DNA from: Cribrihabitans marinus
Lineage (GTDB): Bacteria > Pseudomonadota > Alphaproteobacteria > Rhodobacterales > Rhodobacteraceae
DNA length: 64,000 bases
Direction: 5' to 3'
Assembly: GCF_900109035.1 (NCBI RefSeq)
Contig: NZ_FNYD01000001.1
Coordinates: 310,001-374,000 of the forward strand
Shown: positions 16,659 to 25,721 of the stretch, piece after piece
Layout of the letters: the number at the start of each line of letters is the position of its first letter
How positions within the stretch are numbered: position 1 is the stretch's first letter
Notes under the pieces: model-generated
Database searches by the model: none
Told to the model about the DNA's origin: nothing
What the model saw: the letters and a program-made list of their open reading frames with translations, nothing else
Made by a program: the position numbers and the translations under genes

Positions 16659-18053
16659 ATGCCCAAGATCAAGTCTCCCGTCGGCGCGGGCAAGACCGCC
16701 GTGAACGATCCCAAGGACGTCAAGCTGATCCAGCAGATGCTGGGCGACCATGCCGAGGCGGTCGGCTACAAGAAGCCGCGCACCAGCGGCAAGATCGACC
16801 AGCCCACCATCACCGCCATCGGGCATTTCCAGAAGGAGGTGGCCAAGACCCGCGTGACCAGCGTGATCGAACCGGGGTCCAAGACCTTCAAGATGCTCGA
16901 CATGGCGCCGCGCAAGATCGCCGAAATGATGGCCCCCGAGGAAGAGGTGCCGCTCAAGGGCAAGGTCTATCAGGTCAAGTGGCGCGGCAAGACCTACAAT
17001 TTCACCGAGGACCAGATGGACCATGCGGTCTCGGCGATCCAGTCGCGCCTGCATACCGAAGTCATGCGTTTCATGGACACGTTGCGCAATTACCAGGCGC
17101 AGTATCGCGAGATGAAAGAGGGGTTCTGGACATTCTTCGTCAAGGCGGTGACGCCCGATGCAGATATCGACCGACCGGCAAAGTCGCTCAAGAAAGCCTC
17201 GGCCGAGGTGAGCAAGCTGGTCGATCTGACCTATGGAACCGACCAGAAGAAGCTGCTCAAGGCGCTCAAGCAGATGAAACAGGCCAAGATCGCGCTGGAT
17301 GCGGTGGCCTTCGATATCAACATCCTGGGCAAGGAACTGCGCCAGAGCGCCAAGATCTGCGAAGAGATCTCGGTCGATCTGCGCGACGGGGCCTTCGACA
17401 TCGTGCAACTGATCCTGGTGACCAACGGCGTCAATCCGACCGCTGCCGGCGCCGGCGTGGCCGCCACCAAGAACACAGTTCAGGAAATCGCCAACGGGCT
17501 GATCCTCAAGGGCCAGTGGACCAAGGAAGGCGGCGTCTACGGCTCGCTCAAGCGGGTGACCTTCGCCAGCATTGCCGGCGGTTTCTCGGGCTGGATCGGC
17601 GGCAAGGTCGGCAAGATCATCATGGCGGGCGTGGGCGACCGGCTGGCCGCGCGCATGGTCAACGCCCGCTGGATCGGCAAGCGCCTCTGGCCCACGGCGA
17701 ACCGCTGGGCGGGCGAAGGGATCAAGGAGATCATCAGCCGCCATCCGGGCCTGCCGCGCAAGATCGGCAGCGAGATCGTGCTGCAGACGCTGATCCGCAT
17801 GGCCCACAAGTTCTTTACCGGCCGGGCCATCGCCAAGGCGCTGACCGGGTATCTCAATGACTTGGAGCGCATCGTGGCCGACGCCCTGGACGGGGCCTCA
17901 TCCGAGGCCAAGGCCATCTCGAAGATCACCAGCGAGATCGAGAAGCAGGGCCTGGCCGAGAAGGTCGGCACAGACATCCTGGCCGCGCATCAGAGGGAGA
18001 TCCGCGGCGAGATCGACAAGGCCCTTGCCGCCGCCGAGAAGCAGAGCGCCTGA
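16659..18053 (+). CDS. peptidoglycan-binding-domain protein with glycine-rich amphipathic C-terminal half
   Basis: The protein has 464 residues from the ATG at 16659, which has GGAAAG eight bases upstream. Residues 12-80 resemble a PG_binding_1 domain (VNDPKDVKLIQQML, GKIDQPTITAIGHFQKEV, VIEPGSKTFKML). A long helical, Lys-rich middle follows (SLKKASAEVSKL, LLKALKQMKQAKIALDAVAFDINI). Next comes a Gly/Ala-rich hydrophobic stretch (about 245-340: GVNPTAAGAGVAATK, ASIAGGFSGWIGGKVGKIIMAGV), then more helix. There is no signal peptide. The architecture recalls type VI effectors or pore-forming toxins that carry peptidoglycan-binding adaptors, but no secretion or immunity gene is adjacent. The function is unassigned. 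Confidence 0.75.
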   Translation: MPKIKSPVGAGKTAVNDPKDVKLIQQMLGDHAEAVGYKKPRTSGKIDQPTITAIGHFQKEVAKTRVTSVIEPGSKTFKMLDMAPRKIAEMMAPEEEVPLKGKVYQVKWRGKTYNFTEDQMDHAVSAIQSRLHTEVMRFMDTLRNYQAQYREMKEGFWTFFVKAVTPDADIDRPAKSLKKASAEVSKLVDLTYGTDQKKLLKALKQMKQAKIALDAVAFDINILGKELRQSAKICEEISVDLRDGAFDIVQLILVTNGVNPTAAGAGVAATKNTVQEIANGLILKGQWTKEGGVYGSLKRVTFASIAGGFSGWIGGKVGKIIMAGVGDRLAARMVNARWIGKRLWPTANRWAGEGIKEIISRHPGLPRKIGSEIVLQTLIRMAHKFFTGRAIAKALTGYLNDLERIVADALDGASSEAKAISKITSEIEKQGLAEKVGTDILAAHQREIRGEIDKALAAAEKQSA

Positions 18054-18057
18054 GGCG

Positions 18058-19275
18058 CTACTGACGCACCAGGGCGCGCCGCGCGCGGTCCTCGGCCAGC
18101 CATTGTCGCAGGCCGTTGCGGACGCCGCGCGCCATGCCCGCGCGCCAGTCCGGATCGTTCAGGTTCTTCCGGTCACGCGGGCTGGAGAGGAAGCCGATCT
18201 CGACCAGCACCGAGGGGATGTCGGCGGCCTTGAGAACAGAGAAGGTCGCCGAGCGAAGCGGCCGGGTGTTCATCGGGCCGCCCTGCCGGGTCATCATATC
18301 CACCAGCGACTGCGCCAGCGCGGCGCTGCGCGGCCGGGTTTCCTGCCGCGCCAGATCCAACAGTACGCCGGTCACCTGATCGTCGGCGTGGCTCAGATCG
18401 ACGCCGGACAGCAACTGGTCCCGGTCGTGGCGTTCCGCCAGCTTGGCCGACGCCACGTCCGAGGCGTCCTGGGACAAGGTGTAGACGGTGGCGCCATGCG
18501 CCTGGCCCTCGGCCAGCGAATCCGCATGCAGCGACACGAACACATCGGCACCCGCCCGATGCGCCAGGTCGATACGCCGCTCCAGCGACACGAAATGGTC
18601 GCCGTCGCGGGTCAGGATCACCTCGAAGCCGCCGCTGCGCAGCAGCAACTCGCGCAGCTCGCGGGCGAAGATCAGCATCAGGTCCTTTTCGGCCACGTCG
18701 TCCACCTCGGCACCGGGATCCACGCCGCCATGTCCGGGATCCAGCACAACGACAAGTGGCCCGTCGGGGCCGCGGTGCGGGGAGGGCTCGATCGGGGCGG
18801 CGGGCGGCAGATCCCAGCGCGGATCGCGCGGGGCGCCCGCGGTCGCGGCGAACCGCTCGGCGCTCACCGGCGCGAGCGAAACGCCCAGATGCGCACGGCC
18901 GGTCACGTCGTCGATGTCGAGACCGGCCTGAACCACGTTCATCGGCGCGCCGAGGTCGAGGACCATGCGTGACCAACCCGGCAGGTAGGTGCCGAACCGC
19001 ACACCCGCGATTCCGGACGCCTGCAGCGTGTCGTGATCCAGATCGCCCCAATCCACCTCGCGGAAATCCAGCACAAGGCGCGGCGGTGCGTCCAGGGTAA
19101 AGATCCGGTAGGGCACGCCCTGGCTGAGGAACAGGTCGATGCGGACATCCGTCGCACCAGCATCCGAGATCCGGCTGCGCGCGCTGTCGATACGCGCGAA
19201 TCCGGTAAACTCCTGCGCGGCGGCAGGAACGGTCAGCGCCCAGATCAGCGCCAGAATGGAGATCAGTCTGCTCAT
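18058..19275 (-). CDS. amiC: N-acetylmuramoyl-L-alanine amidase, AmiC type
   Basis: This periplasmic zinc amidase cleaves the lactyl-amide bond between MurNAc and the stem peptide during daughter-cell separation. It has 405 residues from the ATG at 19275 (GAGGG upstream), a signal peptide (MSRLISILALIWALTVPAAAQ), an AMIN targeting domain at about 25-130, and an Amidase_3 domain with zinc ligands in DPGHGG, AEKDL and SLHAD and the catalytic Glu in VLVEIGFLS. A longer frame to 19311 is less likely because it would bury the signal peptide. It converges with the preceding gene, with four bases between them. The aminotransferase gene lies upstream on the same strand after 42 bases. Confidence 0.93.
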   Translation of the reverse strand: MSRLISILALIWALTVPAAAQEFTGFARIDSARSRISDAGATDVRIDLFLSQGVPYRIFTLDAPPRLVLDFREVDWGDLDHDTLQASGIAGVRFGTYLPGWSRMVLDLGAPMNVVQAGLDIDDVTGRAHLGVSLAPVSAERFAATAGAPRDPRWDLPPAAPIEPSPHRGPDGPLVVVLDPGHGGVDPGAEVDDVAEKDLMLIFARELRELLLRSGGFEVILTRDGDHFVSLERRIDLAHRAGADVFVSLHADSLAEGQAHGATVYTLSQDASDVASAKLAERHDRDQLLSGVDLSHADDQVTGVLLDLARQETRPRSAALAQSLVDMMTRQGGPMNTRPLRSATFSVLKAADIPSVLVEIGFLSSPRDRKNLNDPDWRAGMARGVRNGLRQWLAEDRARRALVRQ

Positions 19276-19317
19276 GCCCTCGGGTCTCTTGCCTCGGCTT
19301 TTGGCGCTCACGTTACC

Positions 19318-20487
19318 TCAGCGCGCCGGGGTTGGGAACGCCCGCTCGCGCCGCGCCATGAAATCGGCCAGTCGGGCCAGACCTTCCTCGATATCCGCCG
19401 TCGCCCGCGCATAGGAGAAACGCAAGGTGCGATGGCCCCGCACAGGATCGAAATCCAGCCCCGGCGTCACCGCCACGCCGGCCTGCTCCAGGATCTCGGC
19501 CGCGAAGGCGCGGCTGTCATCGGTCAGGTCCGAGACATCCGCGTAGATGTAGAACGCCCCGTCAGGTGGCGCGAAGCGGGTGAACCCGGCACTGGGCAGC
19601 CGCTCGATCATCAGCTTTCGGTTTGCCTTGTAAATATCCAGATTTGCTTGCAATTCCGGCTCGCAGTCCAACGCGGCCAGGGCCGCGACCTGGCTGACAT
19701 GCGGTGGGCAGATGAACAGGTTCTGGGCGATGCGCTCGACCACGCGCACATGGTCCTCGGGCACCACCATCCAGCCCACCCGCCAGCCTGTCATCGAGAA
19801 ATACTTGGAAAACGAGTTGATCACGTAGAGCTCGTCCGACAGCTCCAGCCCCGTTACCGCCCGGTTCTCGTATTCCAGCCCGTGATAGATCTCGTCGCTG
19901 ATGAAGCTGGCGCCCTGCGCCCGCGCCGCCTCGATCAGCGCACCCATTGCCGCGTGGTCCAGCATGGTGCCCGTGGGATTGGCCGGCGAGGCCACCATCA
20001 GCCCGGCCAGGTCCAGCCCGTCCAGATCCGCGGGCACCGGTTGCAGGCGGTTCCCGGGCGCGGTTTCGATGTCCACCGGGCGCAGCCCCAGCGCCGTCAG
20101 GATCTGGCGGTAGGACGGGTATCCGGGGGCGCCGATTCCCACCCGGTCGCCGGAGTCGAAGAGGGCCGTGAAGGCCAGCAGGAAGGCGCCGGACGAACCC
20201 GGCGTCACCACCACCCGGTCCGGGTTCAGGTCGACCCCGTACCACTCGCCGTAGAGCCGCGCGATGCGCCGCCGCAGCGCCGGCAGACCCAGCGCAACGG
20301 TATAGCCCATCGCGTCCTGCCGCATCGTGCCGGCCACCGCCTCGATTGCGCCGGCCGGCGCGCCGGTTCCGGGCTGGCCGACCTCCATGTGGATGATGCG
20401 CCGCCCGCCCTCCTCGGCCCGGCGCGCGGCCTCCATCACGTCCATCACGATAAAGGGATCGACCTCGGACCGGGTTGAGTTTCGCAT
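19318..20487 (-). CDS. PLP-dependent aminotransferase, class I/II
   Basis: This fold-type I aminotransferase has 389 residues from the ATG at 20487. It shows the early MRNSTRSEVDPFIVMDVM segment typical of an alphaproteobacterial subgroup, substrate and cofactor motifs GSSGAFLLAF, ASPANPTGT and SDEIYHGLEY, and the Schiff-base lysine in NSFSKYFSMTGWRVGW. Substrate specificity (aspartate, alanine or aromatic) cannot be decided. Only 22 bases separate its start from that of the divergent protease, so the promoters must overlap the opposing genes. Confidence 0.9.
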   Translation of the reverse strand: MRNSTRSEVDPFIVMDVMEAARRAEEGGRRIIHMEVGQPGTGAPAGAIEAVAGTMRQDAMGYTVALGLPALRRRIARLYGEWYGVDLNPDRVVVTPGSSGAFLLAFTALFDSGDRVGIGAPGYPSYRQILTALGLRPVDIETAPGNRLQPVPADLDGLDLAGLMVASPANPTGTMLDHAAMGALIEAARAQGASFISDEIYHGLEYENRAVTGLELSDELYVINSFSKYFSMTGWRVGWMVVPEDHVRVVERIAQNLFICPPHVSQVAALAALDCEPELQANLDIYKANRKLMIERLPSAGFTRFAPPDGAFYIYADVSDLTDDSRAFAAEILEQAGVAVTPGLDFDPVRGHRTLRFSYARATADIEEGLARLADFMARRERAFPTPAR

Positions 20488-20509
20488 GGCCTTCTCCCAT
20501 TTTGCGCTG

Positions 20510-21859
20510 ATGGACTTGAAACGCGGAACCCGGCGGACGTCAATCCCGACCCTCGTGCTGGGCCTGGCCCTGTGCCTGCTGACCGCGCTGCCCGCCCGCG
20601 CCCTGACATTGCTGCGCGATCCCGATATCGAGAACGGGCTGCGCGAGCTGGCCTTTCCGGTGCTGCGCGCCGCCGGGCTGAACCCCAAACGGGTCAAGAT
20701 CCTGCTGGTCAATGACGGCAAGTTCAACGCCTTCGTGCTGGACCACAATGCAATCTTTCTCAATTACGGTCTGATCCTCAAGGTGGACCGGGCCGATGTG
20801 CTGCAGGCGGTGATCGCGCATGAGGCGGCGCATATCGCCAACGGCCATATCGCCCGGCGCATGCAGAACCTGCAAAGCGCACGCAATGCCGCCGGCCTGG
20901 GCCTGGCGCTGGCCATCCTGGCCGGGGCGGCCGGTGCCGGAGAGGCCGCGGCCGGCATCGCCACGGGCACCCAGAGCTCGGCCCTGCGCAGCTTTCTCAG
21001 CCACACCCGGGCCGAGGAATCCGCCGCTGACCGCACTGCGGCCAGCCTGCTGCGCGCCTCGGACATCGACCTGCAGGGTCTGGTCGACCTGCACCGCGCC
21101 TTTGCCGGGCAGGAGAACCTGAGCCCGGCCGCCCAAGACCCCTATATGCGCTCGCATCCGCTGACCCGCGACCGGCTCCGCGCCGCCGAGAGTTACCTGG
21201 ACGCGGCCGGCCCACAGCCCGACACCCGGCCCGAGACCGCTTATTGGTTCGCCCGGATCCAGGGCAAGGTCTCGGCCTTCACCCGCAGCCCCAAATGGAC
21301 CCAGCGACGCGCGACAAACGAGCGTCACGCCGACATCCGCCACATGCGCCTGGCTATCGCCCATCACCGCAGCCAGAACCTCGGCGCGGCCCGGCGGGAA
21401 ATCGACCGGGCGCTGGCCCTGCGGCCCGAGGATCCGTTCTACTACGAGCTCAAGGGCCAGATCCTGATCGAAAACCGCCGGGTCGGCGAAGCGGTGGCCG
21501 CCTATGGCCGGGCGGTGGACCTGGCCCCGACCGAACCGCTGATCCTGGCCGGCTATGGCCGGGCGCTGCTGGCCTCGGGAAAGCCGGACGCGGCGTTGGA
21601 GGTTCTGGAGCGGGCGCGGGCCCGCGATTACCGCGACACACGGATGATGCGCGACCTGGCGATGGCCTATGCGCGATCCGGGCAGAACGGCATGGCCTCG
21701 CTGGTGACGGCGGAACGCTATGCCTTGCAGGGGCGCATGGACGATGCGCAGATACACGCCAAACGGGCCATCGGACAGCTGCCGACCGGATCGACCGGTT
21801 GGCAACGTGCCGAAGATGTGCTCATTGCAACCGAAAACGCAGAAAAGAGGAAACGATGA
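20510..21859 (+). CDS. M48-family zinc metalloprotease with C-terminal TPRs (BepA/YfgC-like)
   Basis: The protein has 449 residues from the ATG at 20510; an in-frame ATG at 20486 is an alternative. A signal peptide (TLVLGLALCLLTALPARA) directs it to the periplasm. The protease domain has HEAAH at 104-108 and the third zinc ligand in RAEESAADR. From about residue 270 there are tetratricopeptide repeats (RREIDRALALRPEDPFYYEL, VAAYGRAVDLAPTEPLILAGY). This is the layout of BepA, which helps outer-membrane protein assembly and degrades misfolded ones. The stop overlaps the start of a DsbA-like gene, which agrees with a shared envelope quality-control role. Confidence 0.92.
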   Translation: MDLKRGTRRTSIPTLVLGLALCLLTALPARALTLLRDPDIENGLRELAFPVLRAAGLNPKRVKILLVNDGKFNAFVLDHNAIFLNYGLILKVDRADVLQAVIAHEAAHIANGHIARRMQNLQSARNAAGLGLALAILAGAAGAGEAAAGIATGTQSSALRSFLSHTRAEESAADRTAASLLRASDIDLQGLVDLHRAFAGQENLSPAAQDPYMRSHPLTRDRLRAAESYLDAAGPQPDTRPETAYWFARIQGKVSAFTRSPKWTQRRATNERHADIRHMRLAIAHHRSQNLGAARREIDRALALRPEDPFYYELKGQILIENRRVGEAVAAYGRAVDLAPTEPLILAGYGRALLASGKPDAALEVLERARARDYRDTRMMRDLAMAYARSGQNGMASLVTAERYALQGRMDDAQIHAKRAIGQLPTGSTGWQRAEDVLIATENAEKRKR

Positions 21860-22614
21860 TGCTCCGCTATGCTGCCCCGGGCCTGGCTGCCCTGTCCCTG
21901 CTCGCCGCGCCGGCAGGAGCCTCGGACCTCACCGCACTCTCCGACCAGGAGCGTGACGCCTTCGGCGCCGAGGTTCGGCAATACCTGCTGGAGAACCCCG
22001 AGGTCATCGTCGAGGCCATCAACATCCTCGAACAGCGACAGGCCGAGGCCGAGGCGCTGGCCGACGAGGAGCTGGTCGCCGCGAAGGCGGACGAGCTGTT
22101 CAACGACGGCTATTCCTGGGTCGGCGGCAATCCCGACGGCGACGTGACGCTGGTCGAGTTCATGGACTACCGCTGCGGCTTTTGCCGCCGTGCGGTGCCG
22201 GAGGTGGACCAGGTGCTGAAAGAGGACGGCAACATCCGGCTGGTGATCAAGGAATTCCCCATCCTGGGCGAAGCCTCGATGATCTCCTCGCGCTTTGCCA
22301 TCGCCACCAAGCAGGTCGCCGGCGACGACGCCTACAAGCAGGTACATGACGCTCTGATGGCCTATGACGGCGACGTGAACGACACCGCCCTGCGCCGCAT
22401 CGGCGAGGGTCTGGGCCTGGATGTCGAGCCGATCCTGGCGGCGATGGAGGGCGAGGCCGTGACCCAACAGATCGCCCGCACCCGGGCGCTGGCGCAGGAA
22501 CTGAAGATCTCGGGCACGCCCACTTTCGTGCTGGACTCCGAGATGCTGCGCGGCTACCTGCCGGCCGACCGGATGCTGGACCTGGTCAACGAAATCCGCA
22601 ACGACCGCGGCTGA
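21856..22614 (+). CDS. DsbA-family periplasmic thiol-disulfide oxidoreductase
   Basis: This 252-residue protein has a signal peptide (APGLAALSLLAAPAGA), a helical N-terminal extension of about 70 residues (VRQYLLENPEVIVEAINILEQRQ) and a thioredoxin-like domain with CGFC (Cys107, Cys110) and the cis-proline loop SGTPTF. It matches the ScsC/Com1-like DsbA group, whose extension can oligomerise and confer isomerase activity. AGAGG precedes the ATG, which overlaps the protease stop (ATGA). Confidence 0.93.
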   Translation: MMLRYAAPGLAALSLLAAPAGASDLTALSDQERDAFGAEVRQYLLENPEVIVEAINILEQRQAEAEALADEELVAAKADELFNDGYSWVGGNPDGDVTLVEFMDYRCGFCRRAVPEVDQVLKEDGNIRLVIKEFPILGEASMISSRFAIATKQVAGDDAYKQVHDALMAYDGDVNDTALRRIGEGLGLDVEPILAAMEGEAVTQQIARTRALAQELKISGTPTFVLDSEMLRGYLPADRMLDLVNEIRNDRG

Positions 22615-22837
22615 ACCGCGCGCCACACCACGCCGCGGGCCAGGGGCGGACCGGCGAAAATCGGCCTGATTTCAACCGCTACGCGCGCCGCGGATGACGC
22701 CGTGCGGGATCCGTCCTACGCTCTTGCGAAAGCCTTCAGCCGGTCGGGCGCAATTCGGTCGGCGCGGTAACTATCTGTAAATACCTCTTGAGATACTTTC
22801 AATCTTAGGTTGAATAATCGAAAAGAGAGAGCGGTAA

Positions 22838-23119
22838 ATGACAATGCTTGCAAATGGCTTCATGGTGTTTCTCTGGCTCGTGGCAGCGCCGGCCTTCTTT
22901 GTCCTGTGGTATCTGACGACCAAGAAGCTGATTGCGACACGGCTGCAACTGCTCAAGCAGATGAAGCAGAATCAAGCCTTTAGCGAAAAGACGCTCGCTC
23001 TGGACACCGACCTGCGGAAAAAGCGTGCCCGGATCCGGAGTCTGGAGAAGGAACTGAGCGCCGCGCGTCACCTGCCCGAACACCGGATCGAGCAGCACAA
23101 GCAGATGCAATCCGCCTGA
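22838..23119 (+). CDS. small membrane-anchored coiled-coil protein, 93 residues
   Basis: One membrane helix (about 5-27: ANGFMVFLWLVAAPAFFVLWYL) is followed by a charged coiled coil (LQLLKQMKQNQAFSEKTLAL, KRARIRSLEKELSAAR). The topology resembles phage-shock or septum-associated small proteins, but I cannot assign a family. The 223-base gap upstream is unusually AT-rich near its end, with an imperfect dyad TTCAATC-TTA-GGTTGAA at about 22799-22815. The purine-rich AGAGAGAGCGG serves as the ribosome site. Confidence 0.7.
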   Translation: MTMLANGFMVFLWLVAAPAFFVLWYLTTKKLIATRLQLLKQMKQNQAFSEKTLALDTDLRKKRARIRSLEKELSAARHLPEHRIEQHKQMQSA

Positions 23120-23140
23120 CCGCCCTGCCCGTTTTTGAAC

Positions 23141-24259
23141 CTACTCGGCGGCTTTCACGTCGTCGAGTTCCGCGGCCTTCCGCTCGACCTGCTCGACGAT
23201 ATGGTCGATCATCTGCTCGTTGGTCATCTTGTGGCTGGCCTTGCCCGCCAGATAGACCATGCCCGCCCCCGCGCCGCCGCCGGTGAATCCCACATCGGTC
23301 ATCAGGGCCTCGCCGGGGCCGTTCACCACGCAGCCGATGATCGACAGGCTCATCGGCGTCTTGATGTGTTCCAGCCGCTTTTCCAGTTCGGCCACGGTGG
23401 CGATCACGTCGAACCCCTGCCGCGCGCAGGACGGGCAGGAGATGATGTTCACGCCGCGATGGCGCAGGCCCAGCGATTTCAGGATCTCGTAGCCGACCTT
23501 GACCTCTTCGATCGGATCGGCGCTGAGGCTCACGCGGATGGTGTCGCCAATCCCCATCCAGAGCAGGTTGCCAAGCCCGACCGCCGACTTGATGGTGCCC
23601 GAGACAAGCCCGCCCGCCTCGGTGATCCCGAGGTGGATCGGCGCGTCGGTGGCCTCGGCGATGCCCTGGTACGCGGCGGCGGCCAGGAACACGTCGCTGG
23701 CCTTCACGCTGATCTTGAAGGCGTGGAAATCGTTGTCCTCGAGGATGCGGATATGCTCCAGCCCGGATTCGACCATCGCCTCGGGACAGGGCTCGCCGTA
23801 TTTCTCCAAAAGGTGCCTCTCCAGGCTGCCGGCATTGACCCCGATCCGCATGGAACAGCCGTGATCGCGGGCCGCGGCGATCACCTCGCGGACACGCTCG
23901 GGCGATCCGATATTGCCCGGATTGATGCGCAGGCAGGCAGCCCCGGCCTCGGCCGCCTCGATGCCGCGGCGATAGTGGAAATGGATGTCGGCGACGATCG
24001 GCACCGGGCTTTCGCGCACGATCTCGCGCAGGGCGCGCGAGGACGCCTCGTCGGGCACCGAGACCCGCACGATATCCGCCCCCGCCTCTGCCGCGGCCTG
24101 CACCTGCGCCACGGTTGCGGCGACATCGGTGGTCGGCGTGTTGGTCATGGTCTGAACCGAGATCGGTGCATCCCCACCGACCGGCACCGAGCCGACCATG
24201 ATCCGGCGGGACTTGCGGCGGTAGATGTTGCGCCAGGGGCGGATCGGGTTCAGCGACAT
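23141..24259 (-). CDS. ispG: 4-hydroxy-3-methylbut-2-en-1-yl diphosphate synthase (GcpE)
   Basis: IspG is the [4Fe-4S] enzyme that makes HMBPP in the non-mevalonate isoprenoid pathway. The 372-residue protein begins [23 protein letters not shown] and has the TIM-barrel features ([25 protein letters not shown]) and the cluster-binding cysteines in [10 protein letters not shown] and [10 protein letters not shown]. It follows the RodZ-like gene on the same strand after 66 bases, an order often seen in this family. Confidence 0.96.
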   Translation of the reverse strand: MSLNPIRPWRNIYRRKSRRIMVGSVPVGGDAPISVQTMTNTPTTDVAATVAQVQAAAEAGADIVRVSVPDEASSRALREIVRESPVPIVADIHFHYRRGIEAAEAGAACLRINPGNIGSPERVREVIAAARDHGCSMRIGVNAGSLERHLLEKYGEPCPEAMVESGLEHIRILEDNDFHAFKISVKASDVFLAAAAYQGIAEATDAPIHLGITEAGGLVSGTIKSAVGLGNLLWMGIGDTIRVSLSADPIEEVKVGYEILKSLGLRHRGVNIISCPSCARQGFDVIATVAELEKRLEHIKTPMSLSIIGCVVNGPGEALMTDVGFTGGGAGAGMVYLAGKASHKMTNEQMIDHIVEQVERKAAELDDVKAAE

Positions 24260-24325
24260 GATGCAGGCTCGCGTCTTGATGCGTCACCGCCTACATAGGC
24301 CCGTGGCGCGGTGCCTGCAATGCGG

Positions 24326-25591
24326 TCAGTTGCCGGCGATGTCCTGATCGGCGGCCGGCTGCGCCTGCGCCTCGGCCACCATGCGGGCGAGGTCGTCATC
24401 CTGCTGGATGTCGGCCACCTGGTAGCGGTCGGTCACTTCGGCAATCGACAGCGGCAGGTTCTTGGTGACGACGCCGCGGTCGCCGACGGGTCCGAAATGC
24501 TGGCCGTTGACCAGGAAATACACCGCGCCGGATTCGCCGGCCCGCAGTGTCGGCGGTTCTTCGGTCAGCGGCACCTCATAGGTGGTGCCGGGTTCCATTA
24601 TCTCTTCGTAGATATGCGTGCCGTCCGCGGCGGTCACGCGCACCCAGGACGGGCGCACCGCCACCATCACCAGGTTGGGCTTGGCCGGCTCGACGACCTG
24701 CGGGACCGACCCGGCGGCGGGCGATACCGACGGCACGGTCGGACCGGGACGCCAGCGCCCGTCGCGGGGGTCGCCGGCCGGTGTTGCCTCGGCCAGCTGC
24801 ACCTCGGGCAGTTCCGGCGCGCGGAAGCTGCCCACCATGCGCGGATCGAGCGTCGAGATCGGCGCGTCGCGCGACACCAGCACCGGCACGTCCAGCGCCT
24901 GCGGACGATAGAGGCGGTCCAGGGCCTCGGCGCTCGGCGCCGTCAGCCCGTCCTCGTCGGTCTCCCCGGCCCCGGCCGCTCCGGCCAGCGGATCCAGGTC
25001 CGACAGGACCACCGGCGCCTGTTCGACCGGTGCGACCTGCACTTGCTGGACCTGCTTGAGCACGGTCAGTGCGCCATAGCCGATCCCGCCGATCAGCGCG
25101 ACGAGCACCATCATCGAACCGATCGCCCGCGGTTCGATCCGGCTCATCAAAGGCTCGCCGCCCGGAATAAAGGGCGTGGCCGGCGCGACGAAGGGATCGC
25201 GGCCGCGGGCCGGCGCCTTGGCGAGGCCCGCGGTCTGCTTCTTGATCACCGACGCCTCGGAAGACATGCCATGGGCGACCTCGAAGCCGCTTTCCTGGCA
25301 GAAGGTGGCAAAGGTCTCGTCGGGGTTCATGCCCAGGTAGCGCGCATAGGAGCGCACGTACCCGGCGATGAAACCGGGCGTGTCGAAGGCGGAAGGATCA
25401 GAGTTCTCGATGGCGGCGATGTAGTTCGCCTTGATCCGCAGCTCTCGCTGAACATCGAGGAGAGACTTGCCCATAGTGGCGCGTTCGCCGCGCATGATAT
25501 CGCCCAGACGCAATTCGAAGTCGTCGAACCCCTTGGGTTGGACAACCTCTGCCGCTTCTTCGATATCGCGCTTGGACCTGCGCCCGATCAT
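24326..25591 (-). CDS. RodZ-like membrane protein with N-terminal helix-turn-helix
   Basis: The protein has 421 residues from the ATG at 25591; a longer frame opens with a TTG at 25696. A cytoplasmic HTH_25 domain lies at about 20-95 (LRLGDIMRGERATMGKSLLDV, AAIENSDPSAFDTPGFIAGYVRSYARYLG). A single membrane helix (IGSMMVLVALIGGIGYGALTVL), a Pro-rich linker and a C-terminal DUF4115 beta domain (PSWVRVTAADGTHIYEEIM) follow. RodZ links MreB to the wall-elongation machinery; here the protein could instead be a transcription-coupled variant. It probably forms a unit with ispG. Confidence 0.88.
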   Translation of the reverse strand: MIGRRSKRDIEEAAEVVQPKGFDDFELRLGDIMRGERATMGKSLLDVQRELRIKANYIAAIENSDPSAFDTPGFIAGYVRSYARYLGMNPDETFATFCQESGFEVAHGMSSEASVIKKQTAGLAKAPARGRDPFVAPATPFIPGGEPLMSRIEPRAIGSMMVLVALIGGIGYGALTVLKQVQQVQVAPVEQAPVVLSDLDPLAGAAGAGETDEDGLTAPSAEALDRLYRPQALDVPVLVSRDAPISTLDPRMVGSFRAPELPEVQLAEATPAGDPRDGRWRPGPTVPSVSPAAGSVPQVVEPAKPNLVMVAVRPSWVRVTAADGTHIYEEIMEPGTTYEVPLTEEPPTLRAGESGAVYFLVNGQHFGPVGDRGVVTKNLPLSIAEVTDRYQVADIQQDDDLARMVAEAQAQPAADQDIAGN

Positions 25592-25721
25592 GCCTGCCGC
25601 CCCATCTACCCTGCCGCGTGTTTCAGCCAAGCCGATGATCGACCCCAGTCCCGATTCGGCTGCGCTTGTTGTTTCAGGCAGCCTAACACGTGGCAAGCGA
25701 GTTGCACACTAATGCGTGAGG

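Noticed and set aside
22775-22800. Third copy of the 52-base intergenic element (AAATACCTC match)
   Set aside because: Only nine bases of the core match, and neither hairpin follows, so chance similarity is likelier.
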